A stretch of DNA of 64,000 nt from Herminiimonas fonticola (GTDB lineage Bacteria; Pseudomonadota; Gammaproteobacteria; Burkholderiales; Burkholderiaceae_D): the NCBI RefSeq assembly GCF_003293745.1, contig NZ_PTLZ01000001.1, positions 744,001 through 808,000 of the forward strand. Direction: 5' to 3'. The first letter of the stretch is position 1, and each line of letters starts with the position of its first letter. The position numbers and the translations under genes are program-made. This document shows, piece after piece, positions 41,323-49,070 of this stretch. Below the pieces are notes generated by a model. The model did no database searches, was not told the DNA's origin, and saw only the letters and a list, made by a program, of their open reading frames with translations.

Positions 41323-41775
41323 TTATTTCAAGTGACCGGAGATGAGTTTTGTCATCTCAAACATCGATACTTGTTTCTTCCCACCAAAGACTGCTTTCAG
41401 TTTGTCATCCGCATCGATCATGCGTTTGTTTTCTGGGTTTTGCAGTTTGAACTTCTTGATGTATTCCCACACTTTTTTAGTTACTTCAGTGCGAGGTGCT
41501 GGCGATGCACCGATAACAGCGGCCAGAACTGCGGACGGTGTTACTGGTTTCATGAACGCAGCGTTAGGCTTGCGTGCAGTCGCTGGTTTTTTAGCGGCTA
41601 CTTTTTTTGCTGCCGGTTTTTTTACTGCGACTTTTTTCGCTGCTGGTTTTTTAGCGGCTACTTTTTTTGCTGGCGCTGCTTTTTTAGCTGGCGCTGCTTT
41701 TTTCGCGACTACTTTTTTTGCTACTGGTTTCTTAGCGGCCGGTTTTTTGGCTGCTGGTTTTTTGGCTGTTGCCAT
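41323..41775 (-). CDS. SWIB/MDM2 domain protein with lysine-rich AAKK tail
   Basis: This 150-residue protein has two parts. Residues 1-75 are a low-complexity tail built from PAAKK, VAKK and APAKK units, like the C-terminal tail of histone H1. Residues 76-150 form a SWIB domain (TPSAVLAAVIG, VTKKVWEYIKKFKLQNPENKR, MFEMTKLISGHL). SWIB domains are known from eukaryotic chromatin remodelling and from some bacteria, notably chlamydiae and betaproteobacteria. DNA compaction or nucleoid binding is likely but inferred. ATG 41775 follows an AAGGAGG; the upstream extension is not supported. Confidence 0.88.
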   Translation of the reverse strand: MATAKKPAAKKPAAKKPVAKKVVAKKAAPAKKAAPAKKVAAKKPAAKKVAVKKPAAKKVAAKKPATARKPNAAFMKPVTPSAVLAAVIGASPAPRTEVTKKVWEYIKKFKLQNPENKRMIDADDKLKAVFGGKKQVSMFEMTKLISGHLK

Positions 41776-41820
41776 CGTCAAACCTCCTTCACATTGTGTT
41801 GGGAAATTGCGCCACTTCAC

Positions 41821-42128
41821 GCACCGCTAATAGTGGTGTGGTTTTTCTTGCTGTGCAAGTGTTTTTTGAGTGTTTCATGCGGTATTTGTAGGTTGCGCGC
41901 CACGCAGGCATCACAGAGGGAAAACGGCAAATGCTTTATTGCGTTCTATCGCTTCAAATTCGAATCGCATTTGGTCTGCAAATGCATGCGATTTTTCACA
42001 AGTCGAAGTCCAGAAAATGGATTTTTCTTTCTTGTTTTGAATGCGGCCGTAAATGATCTGCACCATTGAAGTGCCGCACAATGAAAAAGCCCGGCATCAG
42101 CCGGGCTTTTATTTGATGCGGCTGAAAA
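41821..42128. other. Gap between the SWIB gene and ffh
   Basis: No gene is supported in these 308 bp. The left part should hold the promoter of the SWIB gene (minus strand); the right end holds the ffh terminator at 42085-42110. I see no other conserved element. Confidence 0.5.
42085..42110 (-). terminator. Rho-independent terminator of ffh
   Basis: AAAAGCCCGGC (42085-42095) and GCCGGGCTTTT (42100-42110) pair perfectly over 11 bp with a 4-nt loop. On the minus strand the stem is followed by a T-run, 19 nt after the ffh stop. Confidence 0.92.
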
Positions 42129-43496
42129 TCAGCGCATGCCGGGCATCATGCCCTTCATGCCGCGCATCATTTTCATCATGTTGCCGCCTTTAAGCTTCTT
42201 CATCATGGTTTGCATTTGGTCGAATTGGGCCAGCATGCGGTTGACTTCTTGCACATGAACACCGGCGCCGGTAGCGATGCGGCGCTTGCGCGATGCTTTA
42301 ATCAACTCGGGTTTGGCACGTTCCTGAGGTGTCATCGAGTTGATAATGCCTTCCATGCGGATCACCTGTTTGTCGGCCATACCCATGTTGGCACCATTGG
42401 CTGCCTGTTGCAGTTGCGCCGGCAGTTTGTCCATCAGATTGGACATGCCGCCCATTTTTTTCATTTGCGCGAGCTGCGATTTGAAGTCGTTCAAGTCGAA
42501 TTTTCCGCCGACCTTGATTTTTTTCGCCAGCCCCTCGGCCGCTTCCATGTCGACGCCTTTGCGGGCTTCTTCGACCAGCGCCAGGATGTCGCCCATGCCG
42601 AGAATACGATCGGCCATGCGGACTGGATCAAAGGCTTCGAGGCCATCCAGTTTCTCTGCGACGCCGGCGAACTTGATCGGTTTGCCGGTGATGTGACGTA
42701 CCGATAACGCCGCACCGCCGCGTGAATCGCCGTCCAGTTTGGTCAGAACGATACCGGTCAGCGGCAGCGCATCGCTGAAAGCTTTGGCGGTGTTGATTGC
42801 ATCCTGCCCGAGCATCGCATCGACGACGAACAGGGTTTCTATAGGCTTGACCGCAGCGTGGATGGCCGAAATTTCCTGCATCATTGCTTCATCGATGCCG
42901 AGACGACCTGCCGTATCGATGATCAGGACGTCGTGATAATGCCGCTTGGCGTAATCCAGTGCGGCCAGTGCAATGTCGACCGGTTTGTCGGTCGGCTCGG
43001 TAGGGAAGAAGTCTGCACCGACTTGTTCGGTAACCGTTTTCAACTGGCCAATCGCGGCCGGACGATAGACGTCGGCGGAAACAGTCAGGACTTTTTTCTT
43101 CTTTTGTTCGCGCAGATACTTCGCCAGCTTACCGACGGTGGTGGTTTTACCCGCGCCTTGCAAGCCTGCCATCAAGATAATTGCCGGTGGCTGGGTCGCG
43201 AAGTTGAGTTGAGAGGCTTCAGGGCCGAGATCGGCGCCCATAATGGCAGCCAGTTCGCGTTGTACAACACCGACCAGCGCCTGACCTGGCGAGAGTGAAC
43301 CGATGACATCTTCGCCCATCGCTTTTTCTTTGACGCGACTGATGAACTCGCGCACGGCAGGGAGCGCAACGTCGGCTTCGAGCAGGGCCAGACGAACTTC
43401 GCGCAGCATTTCTGCGGTATTCGCTTCCGTCAGGCGCGCTTCTCCGCGCATGGTTTTGACGGCTTTGGCTAGGCGTTGTGTGAGATTGTCGAGCAT
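42129..43496 (-). CDS. ffh: Signal recognition particle protein Ffh
   Basis: Ffh binds 4.5S RNA and signal sequences and targets membrane proteins to FtsY and SecYEG. The 455-residue product has the N domain, the GTPase domain with P-loop GLQGAGKTTTVGKLA near residue 107, DTAGR and TKLDGDSRGGAAL, and a methionine-rich M domain ending MKGMMPGMR. The start is ATG 43496 (MLDNLTQRLAK); the open frame further upstream is not family sequence. It is divergent from the CcsA-like gene. Confidence 0.97.
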   Translation of the reverse strand: MLDNLTQRLAKAVKTMRGEARLTEANTAEMLREVRLALLEADVALPAVREFISRVKEKAMGEDVIGSLSPGQALVGVVQRELAAIMGADLGPEASQLNFATQPPAIILMAGLQGAGKTTTVGKLAKYLREQKKKKVLTVSADVYRPAAIGQLKTVTEQVGADFFPTEPTDKPVDIALAALDYAKRHYHDVLIIDTAGRLGIDEAMMQEISAIHAAVKPIETLFVVDAMLGQDAINTAKAFSDALPLTGIVLTKLDGDSRGGAALSVRHITGKPIKFAGVAEKLDGLEAFDPVRMADRILGMGDILALVEEARKGVDMEAAEGLAKKIKVGGKFDLNDFKSQLAQMKKMGGMSNLMDKLPAQLQQAANGANMGMADKQVIRMEGIINSMTPQERAKPELIKASRKRRIATGAGVHVQEVNRMLAQFDQMQTMMKKLKGGNMMKMMRGMKGMMPGMR

Positions 43497-43855
43497 GGGT
43501 ATTTTGAATGTATGGTGAAAACTGGTTGCGGTGAAAGTGACGCACCTGCAACGGATGGCGCAGACAGGCCTCATTTTAACCGATGCTGTGCCAGATGACC
43601 GTGCTCTCACGCTTGTTCTGGGAAATGGGTTTTAGCATAAATATCCGTACGCACATCTTCTATAAGCGTTTTTCTCCGGCTAATGGTAATGTCGCAGGAA
43701 TAATTTTCTGCCGAATGGCAAGATGCTGATCGAGATTCGATTGAAATTCGGCAAAATCCGTGACGCAAAGCACATCTGGATTGCTAGCTAAATAGAAAGC
43801 AGCGATGCTGATTTCCGCGGTGGGAAGCCCGAATTACATGGTGTAAACTTAAACG

Positions 43856-44665
43856 ATGTATATATATCTTTTTATTCTGGCGGCCTTGTTCTATGCGGTG
43901 TGCGCGTGTTTGCCATCGAAAAAGCGCATGGCAATTTCGATCGGCACCTTGATTGGATGGCTGTTGCACGGCGGTGCCTTGTGGGCCGATGCGGTTACAT
44001 CTAACTCTTTGCGCATGGGTTTTGCGATCATGCTGTCGGGGACTTTGTGGATTTCTGTCGCGGCCTACTGGCTGGAAAATCGCAACTTTACGCTGGATGG
44101 CCTGCGCATTTTGGTGCTGCCATGTGCTGCGGTTAGCGTTTTGCTACCTATGGTTTTTCCTGGTAGCGTGATTGAGCTGAATGGTCGCTCGATACTTTTC
44201 CCGTGGCATATTGCGATTGCGATGTTGGCATACAGCACGCTGACGATTGCTGCCTTTCATGCGATTTTGATGGCGCTGCAAGAATCCAAACTGCATACGC
44301 GGCTGAATGTACAAAAAACCGGTTTGTTTGCCATGGCGATTGATCGCCTGCCGGCTTTGCTGACGATGGAAAAATTACTGTTTCGTCTGATCGGGTTTGG
44401 GTTCTTCCTGTTGACTTTGACCGTTTTATCCGGTGTCATTTTTTCCGAAGAATTGTTTGGGCAAGCGTTCAAGTGGGAGCATAAAACCATCTTCACGATG
44501 TTGTCCTGGCTCTTGTTTGGCATCTTGCTGGCTGGACGTAAATGGCGTGGCTGGCGCGGCAAGACGGCCCTTAGTTTTACGCTGACCGGCTTCGCGACCT
44601 TGTTGCTTGCATACGTAGGCAGTCGCTTCGTGCTGGAAGTGGTCTTGCATAGAGGACTTGCATGA
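43856..44665 (+). CDS. CcsA/YpjD-like integral membrane protein (cytochrome c assembly family)
   Basis: This 269-residue protein has about eight hydrophobic spans and belongs to the cytochrome c assembly (CcmC/CcsA) superfamily in the shorter YpjD-like branch. The conserved FKWEHKTIFTMLSWLLFG, with its histidine, and PWHIAIAMLAYSTL are visible. E. coli ypjD also lies next to ffh, supporting orthology. A role in haem handling is possible but unproven. Its stop overlaps the next gene by 4 nt. Confidence 0.85.
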   Translation: MYIYLFILAALFYAVCACLPSKKRMAISIGTLIGWLLHGGALWADAVTSNSLRMGFAIMLSGTLWISVAAYWLENRNFTLDGLRILVLPCAAVSVLLPMVFPGSVIELNGRSILFPWHIAIAMLAYSTLTIAAFHAILMALQESKLHTRLNVQKTGLFAMAIDRLPALLTMEKLLFRLIGFGFFLLTLTVLSGVIFSEELFGQAFKWEHKTIFTMLSWLLFGILLAGRKWRGWRGKTALSFTLTGFATLLLAYVGSRFVLEVVLHRGLA

Positions 44666-44898
44666 AACTGTTGTTGTGGGCCGGCATTATCTTTGCGGTC
44701 ATCTGGATACTCCGCAGTAAAAAATCTTCGACCAAAGTGGATTCTCCAAAGACCCCTCAAGCACCGCTTGAAAGTGCAGAAGCAATGTTGAGTTGCGCTC
44801 ATTGCAAGACTTATTTTCCAGCCTCCGAGGCCGTATATGATTCTTCAAATACGGCGTTTTGCAGTATCGAGCATCGCGCTCAGCATGTTGTTCGTTAA
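44662..44898 (+). CDS. PP0621-like small zinc-ribbon-like protein
   Basis: This 78-residue protein has one N-terminal membrane span (LLLWAGIIFAVIWIL), a short proline/serine linker and a C-terminal cysteine cluster: CAHCKTYFPASEAV and FCSIEHRAQH. The pattern CxxC...C...H could bind zinc. It resembles the PP0621 family, found next to pilS in betaproteobacteria and of unknown function. It overlaps the CcsA-like gene by 4 nt and precedes pilS by 3 nt, so it may be tied to membrane sensing or pilus control. Confidence 0.8.
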   Translation: MKLLLWAGIIFAVIWILRSKKSSTKVDSPKTPQAPLESAEAMLSCAHCKTYFPASEAVYDSSNTAFCSIEHRAQHVVR

Positions 44899-44901
44899 TT
44901 C

Positions 44902-46590
44902 ATGAAGCAAACCAAGGCGGTTTTTGACAGCGCGCAAGCAACGTTCTGGCGCACGCTGCAGACGTTCGCGTTTACACGAACCTTGATCGTGGCGGTTTTG
45001 CTGGCTTACTTTGGTTTAACTGCGGCGAAGCTATTACCTCACAAACAGCAATTCTGGGAAATCTGTATTGCCTATTTAATCACGGCATTCATATTTGTCC
45101 TGCTATCGCTGTACTGGCGCCGCCGTTTCATGATGCAGTTGGTGGTACAAATATCGGTTGATATAAGTGCGATCTCGTTTCTGTATTTATCCGCCGGTGG
45201 GATCAAAAGCGGTTTGGCGATTCTGTATCTATTCCCATTGGCAGGCGGGGCAATTCTTGCGCCGCTGATCCTCTCGCTGTTTTTTGTTTCCGTCGTAACT
45301 TTTATCTTGCTGCTGGACAGTGGCTATCAGCTACTGAATGAAAATTCGGATGTGTCGTCCTCGCAAGTCGGTCTGTACGGCGCAGCATTTTTCATCATTA
45401 TTTTTGCAATCAACCGCCTTGCCGCCCGTTTGATCAAGCAGGAATCGCTGGCGCTGGGGCGGGGCAAAGCCTTGCATATTCAGCAGTCGATCAATCGTCT
45501 CATCATTGCGGATATGGAAGATGGCATCCTCGTAGTCGACCGCAAGGGACGTGTATTAATCAGTAATCCTGCTGCGGCGCATATGCTCGGACTGACTTTT
45601 CCCCATGAAAAAGCTTATGGAAAATTATCCGACATGGCGTGGTTGCGACCGATAGCGGACGCCTATCAGACGTGGGCTGGACATGACGATTTGCGGACGC
45701 CGACACAGGCGAATATGCCGACCTTTGTTTTGATCAAGCAGGGCGATGATTTGACCTTGCAAGGCAGTACGACGATTTTGGGTGGACGTCGCGAGTTGAT
45801 TACGCATTTGAAATTGCGTTTCGCAAAAGTCGATGCGGAAGGTGTGCAGGAAGAGCGGGTTGTGATCTTCCTGCAGGATGTAACCGAAATTGAAAATCGT
45901 GCGCAGCAGCTCAAGCTGGCATCCATGGGACGGTTGACCGCCAGCATTGCGCATGAAGTGCGTAATCCCTTATCGGCGATCGGGCACGCTGCCTCACTGT
46001 TGAGTGAAGACGCACCGGATGCAAGTCAGCAGCGTTTGCTCGCCATCATCAGCGATAACGTGGCACGCCTGAATCGCATGATTGAGGATATCTTGAAGTT
46101 GTCGCGCAAGGCGCATCAATATCACGAGCCGCTTTGTTTGGGCGTATTGTTTGATGACGTTTTGAGCGAATTGCAGGAGATGCACGCCGTGCAGTCAGGC
46201 ATGATCGCGATCGGCAATGTGAAGCCATACAAAGTGCGTTTCGATCCCCTGCATTTGCGCGAAATCGTCTTGAACTTGCTGACAAATGCGTTACGCTACG
46301 CGAGCGGTATGCCAGGTAGCATTCGTGTTTATATCGTGTCCGGAATCGGACATAGACCTGAGTTGCACGTACAGGACGACGGTCCGCAAATTACGTCTGC
46401 CGTGCGGGCCCATTTGTTTGAGCCGTTCTACACGACATCCAGTAAGGGGACCGGCCTGGGGCTCTATCTGGCGCGTGAATTATGCTTGAATAATGGCGCT
46501 TTGCTGAATTATGAATATCGAAGCGATGATGAGAAGGGTGCGCCAGCCGGACGCTTCGTCATTACCTTTGCTAATAATGAAAACATTTGA
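44902..46590 (+). CDS. pilS: Sensor histidine kinase PilS
   Basis: PilS is the membrane kinase that controls PilR and so pilin transcription. The 562-residue product has about six membrane spans (residues 25-185), a PAS domain (about 195-330), the phosphorylation-site helix ASIAHEVRNPLSAI (His near residue 350) and an ATPase domain with GTGLGLYLAREL. Six spans plus a PAS domain match Pseudomonas PilS. It is followed by pilR after 39 bp. No pilA is in the window, but pilBCD is at 28992-32827. Confidence 0.92.
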   Translation: MKQTKAVFDSAQATFWRTLQTFAFTRTLIVAVLLAYFGLTAAKLLPHKQQFWEICIAYLITAFIFVLLSLYWRRRFMMQLVVQISVDISAISFLYLSAGGIKSGLAILYLFPLAGGAILAPLILSLFFVSVVTFILLLDSGYQLLNENSDVSSSQVGLYGAAFFIIIFAINRLAARLIKQESLALGRGKALHIQQSINRLIIADMEDGILVVDRKGRVLISNPAAAHMLGLTFPHEKAYGKLSDMAWLRPIADAYQTWAGHDDLRTPTQANMPTFVLIKQGDDLTLQGSTTILGGRRELITHLKLRFAKVDAEGVQEERVVIFLQDVTEIENRAQQLKLASMGRLTASIAHEVRNPLSAIGHAASLLSEDAPDASQQRLLAIISDNVARLNRMIEDILKLSRKAHQYHEPLCLGVLFDDVLSELQEMHAVQSGMIAIGNVKPYKVRFDPLHLREIVLNLLTNALRYASGMPGSIRVYIVSGIGHRPELHVQDDGPQITSAVRAHLFEPFYTTSSKGTGLGLYLARELCLNNGALLNYEYRSDDEKGAPAGRFVITFANNENI

Positions 46591-46629
46591 TTGCATTTGA
46601 CCGTCCATGAATCCTAAAATCCGCGTGCT

Positions 46630-48057
46630 ATGAGTTCTCCTCGTATTTTGATTGTTGACGATGAAGCAGACCTGCGGGAACTGCTGGAGATTACGCTCGT
46701 CAAGATGGGACTGGATATTGATAGCGCGCCGACACTGGCAGTCGCGCGCGATTATCTGGCCAAGACAAAATATGCATTGGTATTGACAGACATGCGCTTG
46801 CCGGATGGATTGGGGATAGAGTTGGTGCACGAAGTGACGGCACAGTACAAGAACACTCCGATTGCCGTGATTACTGCTTTCGGCAGCGCCGACAATGCGG
46901 TCGTGGCATTGAAGGCGGGTGCTTTCGATTACCTATCCAAACCGGTCGGGCTGGAACAACTGCGTGTAATGGTACGTTCGGCCTTGCGCATCAGTCAAAA
47001 CGACAGCAGCGACAAATCCAGTCAAAAAGCGATAGTTCCGACAGCCTTGCGTCTGATGGGGCAGTCGGAAGCCATGCAGGATTTGCGCGCACAAATTACC
47101 CGGCTGGCCCGCAGCATGGCACCAGTCGCAATCAGCGGCGAATCAGGTAGCGGCAAGGAATTGGCCGCCCGTGACATTCATGCGCAGAGCGCGCGTAACG
47201 ACAAACCTTTTGTTGCTGTCAATTGCGGTGCCATTCCGGAAGCCTTGATGGAAGCGGAATTTTTCGGTTATCGCAAAGGGGCATTTACTGGCGCTGTGGA
47301 TGATAGAGATGGTTTTTTCCAGGCGGCCAATGGCGGCACTTTATTACTGGATGAGGTGGCCGATTTGCCCTTCGCGATGCAAGTCAAATTGCTGCGGGCT
47401 ATCCAGGAACGGCGCGTACGTAAAGTCGGTGCAACGGTCGAAGAACAGGTCGACGTTCGTATTATTAGTGCGACGCATCAGAATTTGCACGATTGCGTAG
47501 GCAAGGGAACGTTCCGTCAGGATTTGTATTATCGATTGAATGTCATCGAGTTGAGTTTACCGCCCTTGCGCGAACGACTGGATGATATCGGTTTGCTGGC
47601 GCAGGCGATTCTGACGCGACTCGGCGGTGGGCAGCAGACGGTGTTGGCACCCGCGGCTCTGGATGCGCTACGCAGTTATTCATTCCCCGGCAATGTACGT
47701 GAACTGGAAAACATCCTTGAGCGTGCATTGGCATTTGCCAACGATGGCGTGATTGAAGTGACTGATCTGGCGCTGAAAGCATCACCATCGATCAAGATTT
47801 TTGCGCCATCGCCGCCTGCGGAAGAGACCTTGATGGTGCCGGTTCTTATAGAAACTGAAGAAATGATTCTGCCGCCACTGGCAGATGAGTTACCGCAATC
47901 CCTGCCCGATCACCTCGACGATGTGGAGCGCGAAATCATTCGGCGCGCATTGGCAAAAACCCGATTCAACCGGACGCAAGCCGCAGAATTGCTGGGCATC
48001 AGCTTCCGTCAACTGCGCTACCGTATGCAGCGGCTGGACATCAATGCACCGGAATAA
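46630..48057 (+). CDS. pilR: Sigma-54 dependent response regulator PilR
   Basis: PilR is an NtrC-type activator of pilin genes. The 475-residue product has a receiver domain (phospho-acceptor Asp in LVLTDMRLPDG, about residue 54), an AAA+ domain with Walker A GESGSGKE near residue 175 and the sigma-54 contact motif GAFTGA near residue 220, and a Fis-type helix-turn-helix (FNRTQAAELLGIS) at the end. Position after pilS supports the symbol. It implies RpoN-dependent targets outside this window. The end overlaps ampD by 14 nt. Confidence 0.94.
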   Translation: MSSPRILIVDDEADLRELLEITLVKMGLDIDSAPTLAVARDYLAKTKYALVLTDMRLPDGLGIELVHEVTAQYKNTPIAVITAFGSADNAVVALKAGAFDYLSKPVGLEQLRVMVRSALRISQNDSSDKSSQKAIVPTALRLMGQSEAMQDLRAQITRLARSMAPVAISGESGSGKELAARDIHAQSARNDKPFVAVNCGAIPEALMEAEFFGYRKGAFTGAVDDRDGFFQAANGGTLLLDEVADLPFAMQVKLLRAIQERRVRKVGATVEEQVDVRIISATHQNLHDCVGKGTFRQDLYYRLNVIELSLPPLRERLDDIGLLAQAILTRLGGGQQTVLAPAALDALRSYSFPGNVRELENILERALAFANDGVIEVTDLALKASPSIKIFAPSPPAEETLMVPVLIETEEMILPPLADELPQSLPDHLDDVEREIIRRALAKTRFNRTQAAELLGISFRQLRYRMQRLDINAPE

Positions 48058-48685
48058 CAAAACTTCTGACATCACAAGCTCGCCGTTTCAGATAGCTGCA
48101 AACGGCTGGGCATCGGATGTCGTGCGCATGCCGTCACCCAATTTCGATCTGCGAGCTGAGGAAACAGAAATTGCCTTGTTGGTAATTCATAACATCAGTC
48201 TGCCGCCTGGACAGTTTGGCGGTCCATTTATCGCCGACCTGTTTTTGAATCAGCTGGATTACGATGCGGATCCGTATTTCGATCAATTGAGGCCTTTGCG
48301 GGTGTCGGCGCATTTTCTGATTCGGCGCGATGGCATGGTGATGCAATTTGTGTCAGCCAACGATAGAGCATGGCACGCTGGCGCTTCTTCGTTTTGCGGA
48401 CAAGAACGTTGCAATGATTTTTCGATCGGGATTGAGTTGGAAGGTAGCGACTTTGAACCGTTCGAACCTGCCCAATATGCGGCTCTTGCCTTGCTGACCA
48501 ATGCCTTGAAGCAGGCTTATCCCTTGCGGCATGTGGCCGGTCATGAGCAGATTGCTCCTGGTCGAAAAACCGATCCAGGTCCATTTTTTAACTGGGCAGA
48601 TTATCAGGAGCGCTACCATAAAGTGCGCTCGGAATCAGTGCAAACAGTGAGCACTGATGGTGATTTGCAGTTCTATTTAGGTTAA
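48044..48685 (+). CDS. ampD: 1,6-anhydro-N-acetylmuramyl-L-alanine amidase AmpD
   Basis: AmpD is a cytoplasmic zinc amidase that removes the peptide from anhydro-muropeptides in wall recycling; its loss induces AmpC in species that have it. The 213-residue product has the N-terminal pattern GW...MPSPNFD, zinc ligand in LLVIHNISLPP, WHAG and the C-terminal GHEQIAPGRKTDPGP. ATG 48044 includes the conserved GW part; it overlaps pilR by 14 nt. A longer open frame upstream lies within pilR and is rejected. Confidence 0.94.
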   Translation: MHRNNKTSDITSSPFQIAANGWASDVVRMPSPNFDLRAEETEIALLVIHNISLPPGQFGGPFIADLFLNQLDYDADPYFDQLRPLRVSAHFLIRRDGMVMQFVSANDRAWHAGASSFCGQERCNDFSIGIELEGSDFEPFEPAQYAALALLTNALKQAYPLRHVAGHEQIAPGRKTDPGPFFNWADYQERYHKVRSESVQTVSTDGDLQFYLG

Positions 48686-48751
48686 AAAATGCACCATTGC
48701 AATCCCATATATTCATATAAAAAAATATATCTGAAACTCTCACGAAAGTGA

Positions 48752-48780
48752 TTGCATCCCTGACTATCCCGCACTAGAAT
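48752..48780 (+). promoter_or_regulatory. Sigma-70 promoter of nrdAB
   Basis: TTGCAT (48752-48757) and TAGAAT (48775-48780) are separated by exactly 17 bp. The -10 element lies inside the first NrdR box, so a bound repressor would block RNA polymerase. The start would be near 48787. Confidence 0.7.
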
Positions 48781-48786
48781 TAGTGT
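48771..48786 (+). promoter_or_regulatory. NrdR box 1
   Basis: GCACTAGAATTAGTGT contains the perfect inverted repeat CACTA-N4-TAGTG and fits the 16-bp NrdR box, acaCwAtATaTwGtgt. NrdR represses ribonucleotide reductase genes when dATP is high. A second box starts 30 bp later. Confidence 0.85.
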
Positions 48787-48800
48787 AGATCAAAATTTCC

Positions 48801-48816
48801 GCACTAGATGTAGTGG
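48801..48816 (+). promoter_or_regulatory. NrdR box 2
   Basis: GCACTAGATGTAGTGG has the same CACTA-N4-TAGTG arms. Box centres are 30 bp apart, about three helix turns, the tandem arrangement usual for NrdR. It covers roughly +15 to +30 of the proposed transcript. Confidence 0.85.
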
Positions 48817-49070
48817 GTTTTGTCGATCCGCCCCTTAAATCTGTTCAGTTGTTGCTTCACCATAATTTGTCCGTATATACATATTAATAGGGAGCCCTGA
48901 GCAGATGTCTTTCAACATAAATAAATAGAGTCGGTGCAGACGTAACGTAGATATCTGCGTTGGGCAGATGCCTTCCATAAAAAATACCTTACGCAAAACC
49001 AGTAATAACAGGTTTACCTCTTACAACCAGCACGGCAAAACCGCCTGCAATAGTTTTTAAAGGAGTTGTA

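Larger units (their letters stand above)
48686..49070 (+). other. Regulatory gap before nrdA
   Basis: These 385 bp hold the nrdA promoter and two NrdR-type boxes, then a leader of about 285 nt. The leader contains a 7-codon open frame (48905-48928, MSFNINK) behind GGAG at 48890-48893, GCAGAT repeats with complementary ATCTGC segments, and the nrdA ribosome site AAAGGAG at 49059-49065. No other gene is supported. Confidence 0.55.

Noticed and set aside
41185-42069. A 294-residue plus-strand open frame over the SWIB gene
   Set aside because: It is the antisense of the AAKK-coding stretch, rich in Phe and Cys, and crosses a terminator.
43762-43771. GACGCAAAGC as evidence for a cyclic-di-GMP-I riboswitch
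   Set aside because: Only the ten-base core matches. The hairpin that should precede it, and the second stem with its conserved 3' segment, could not be drawn.
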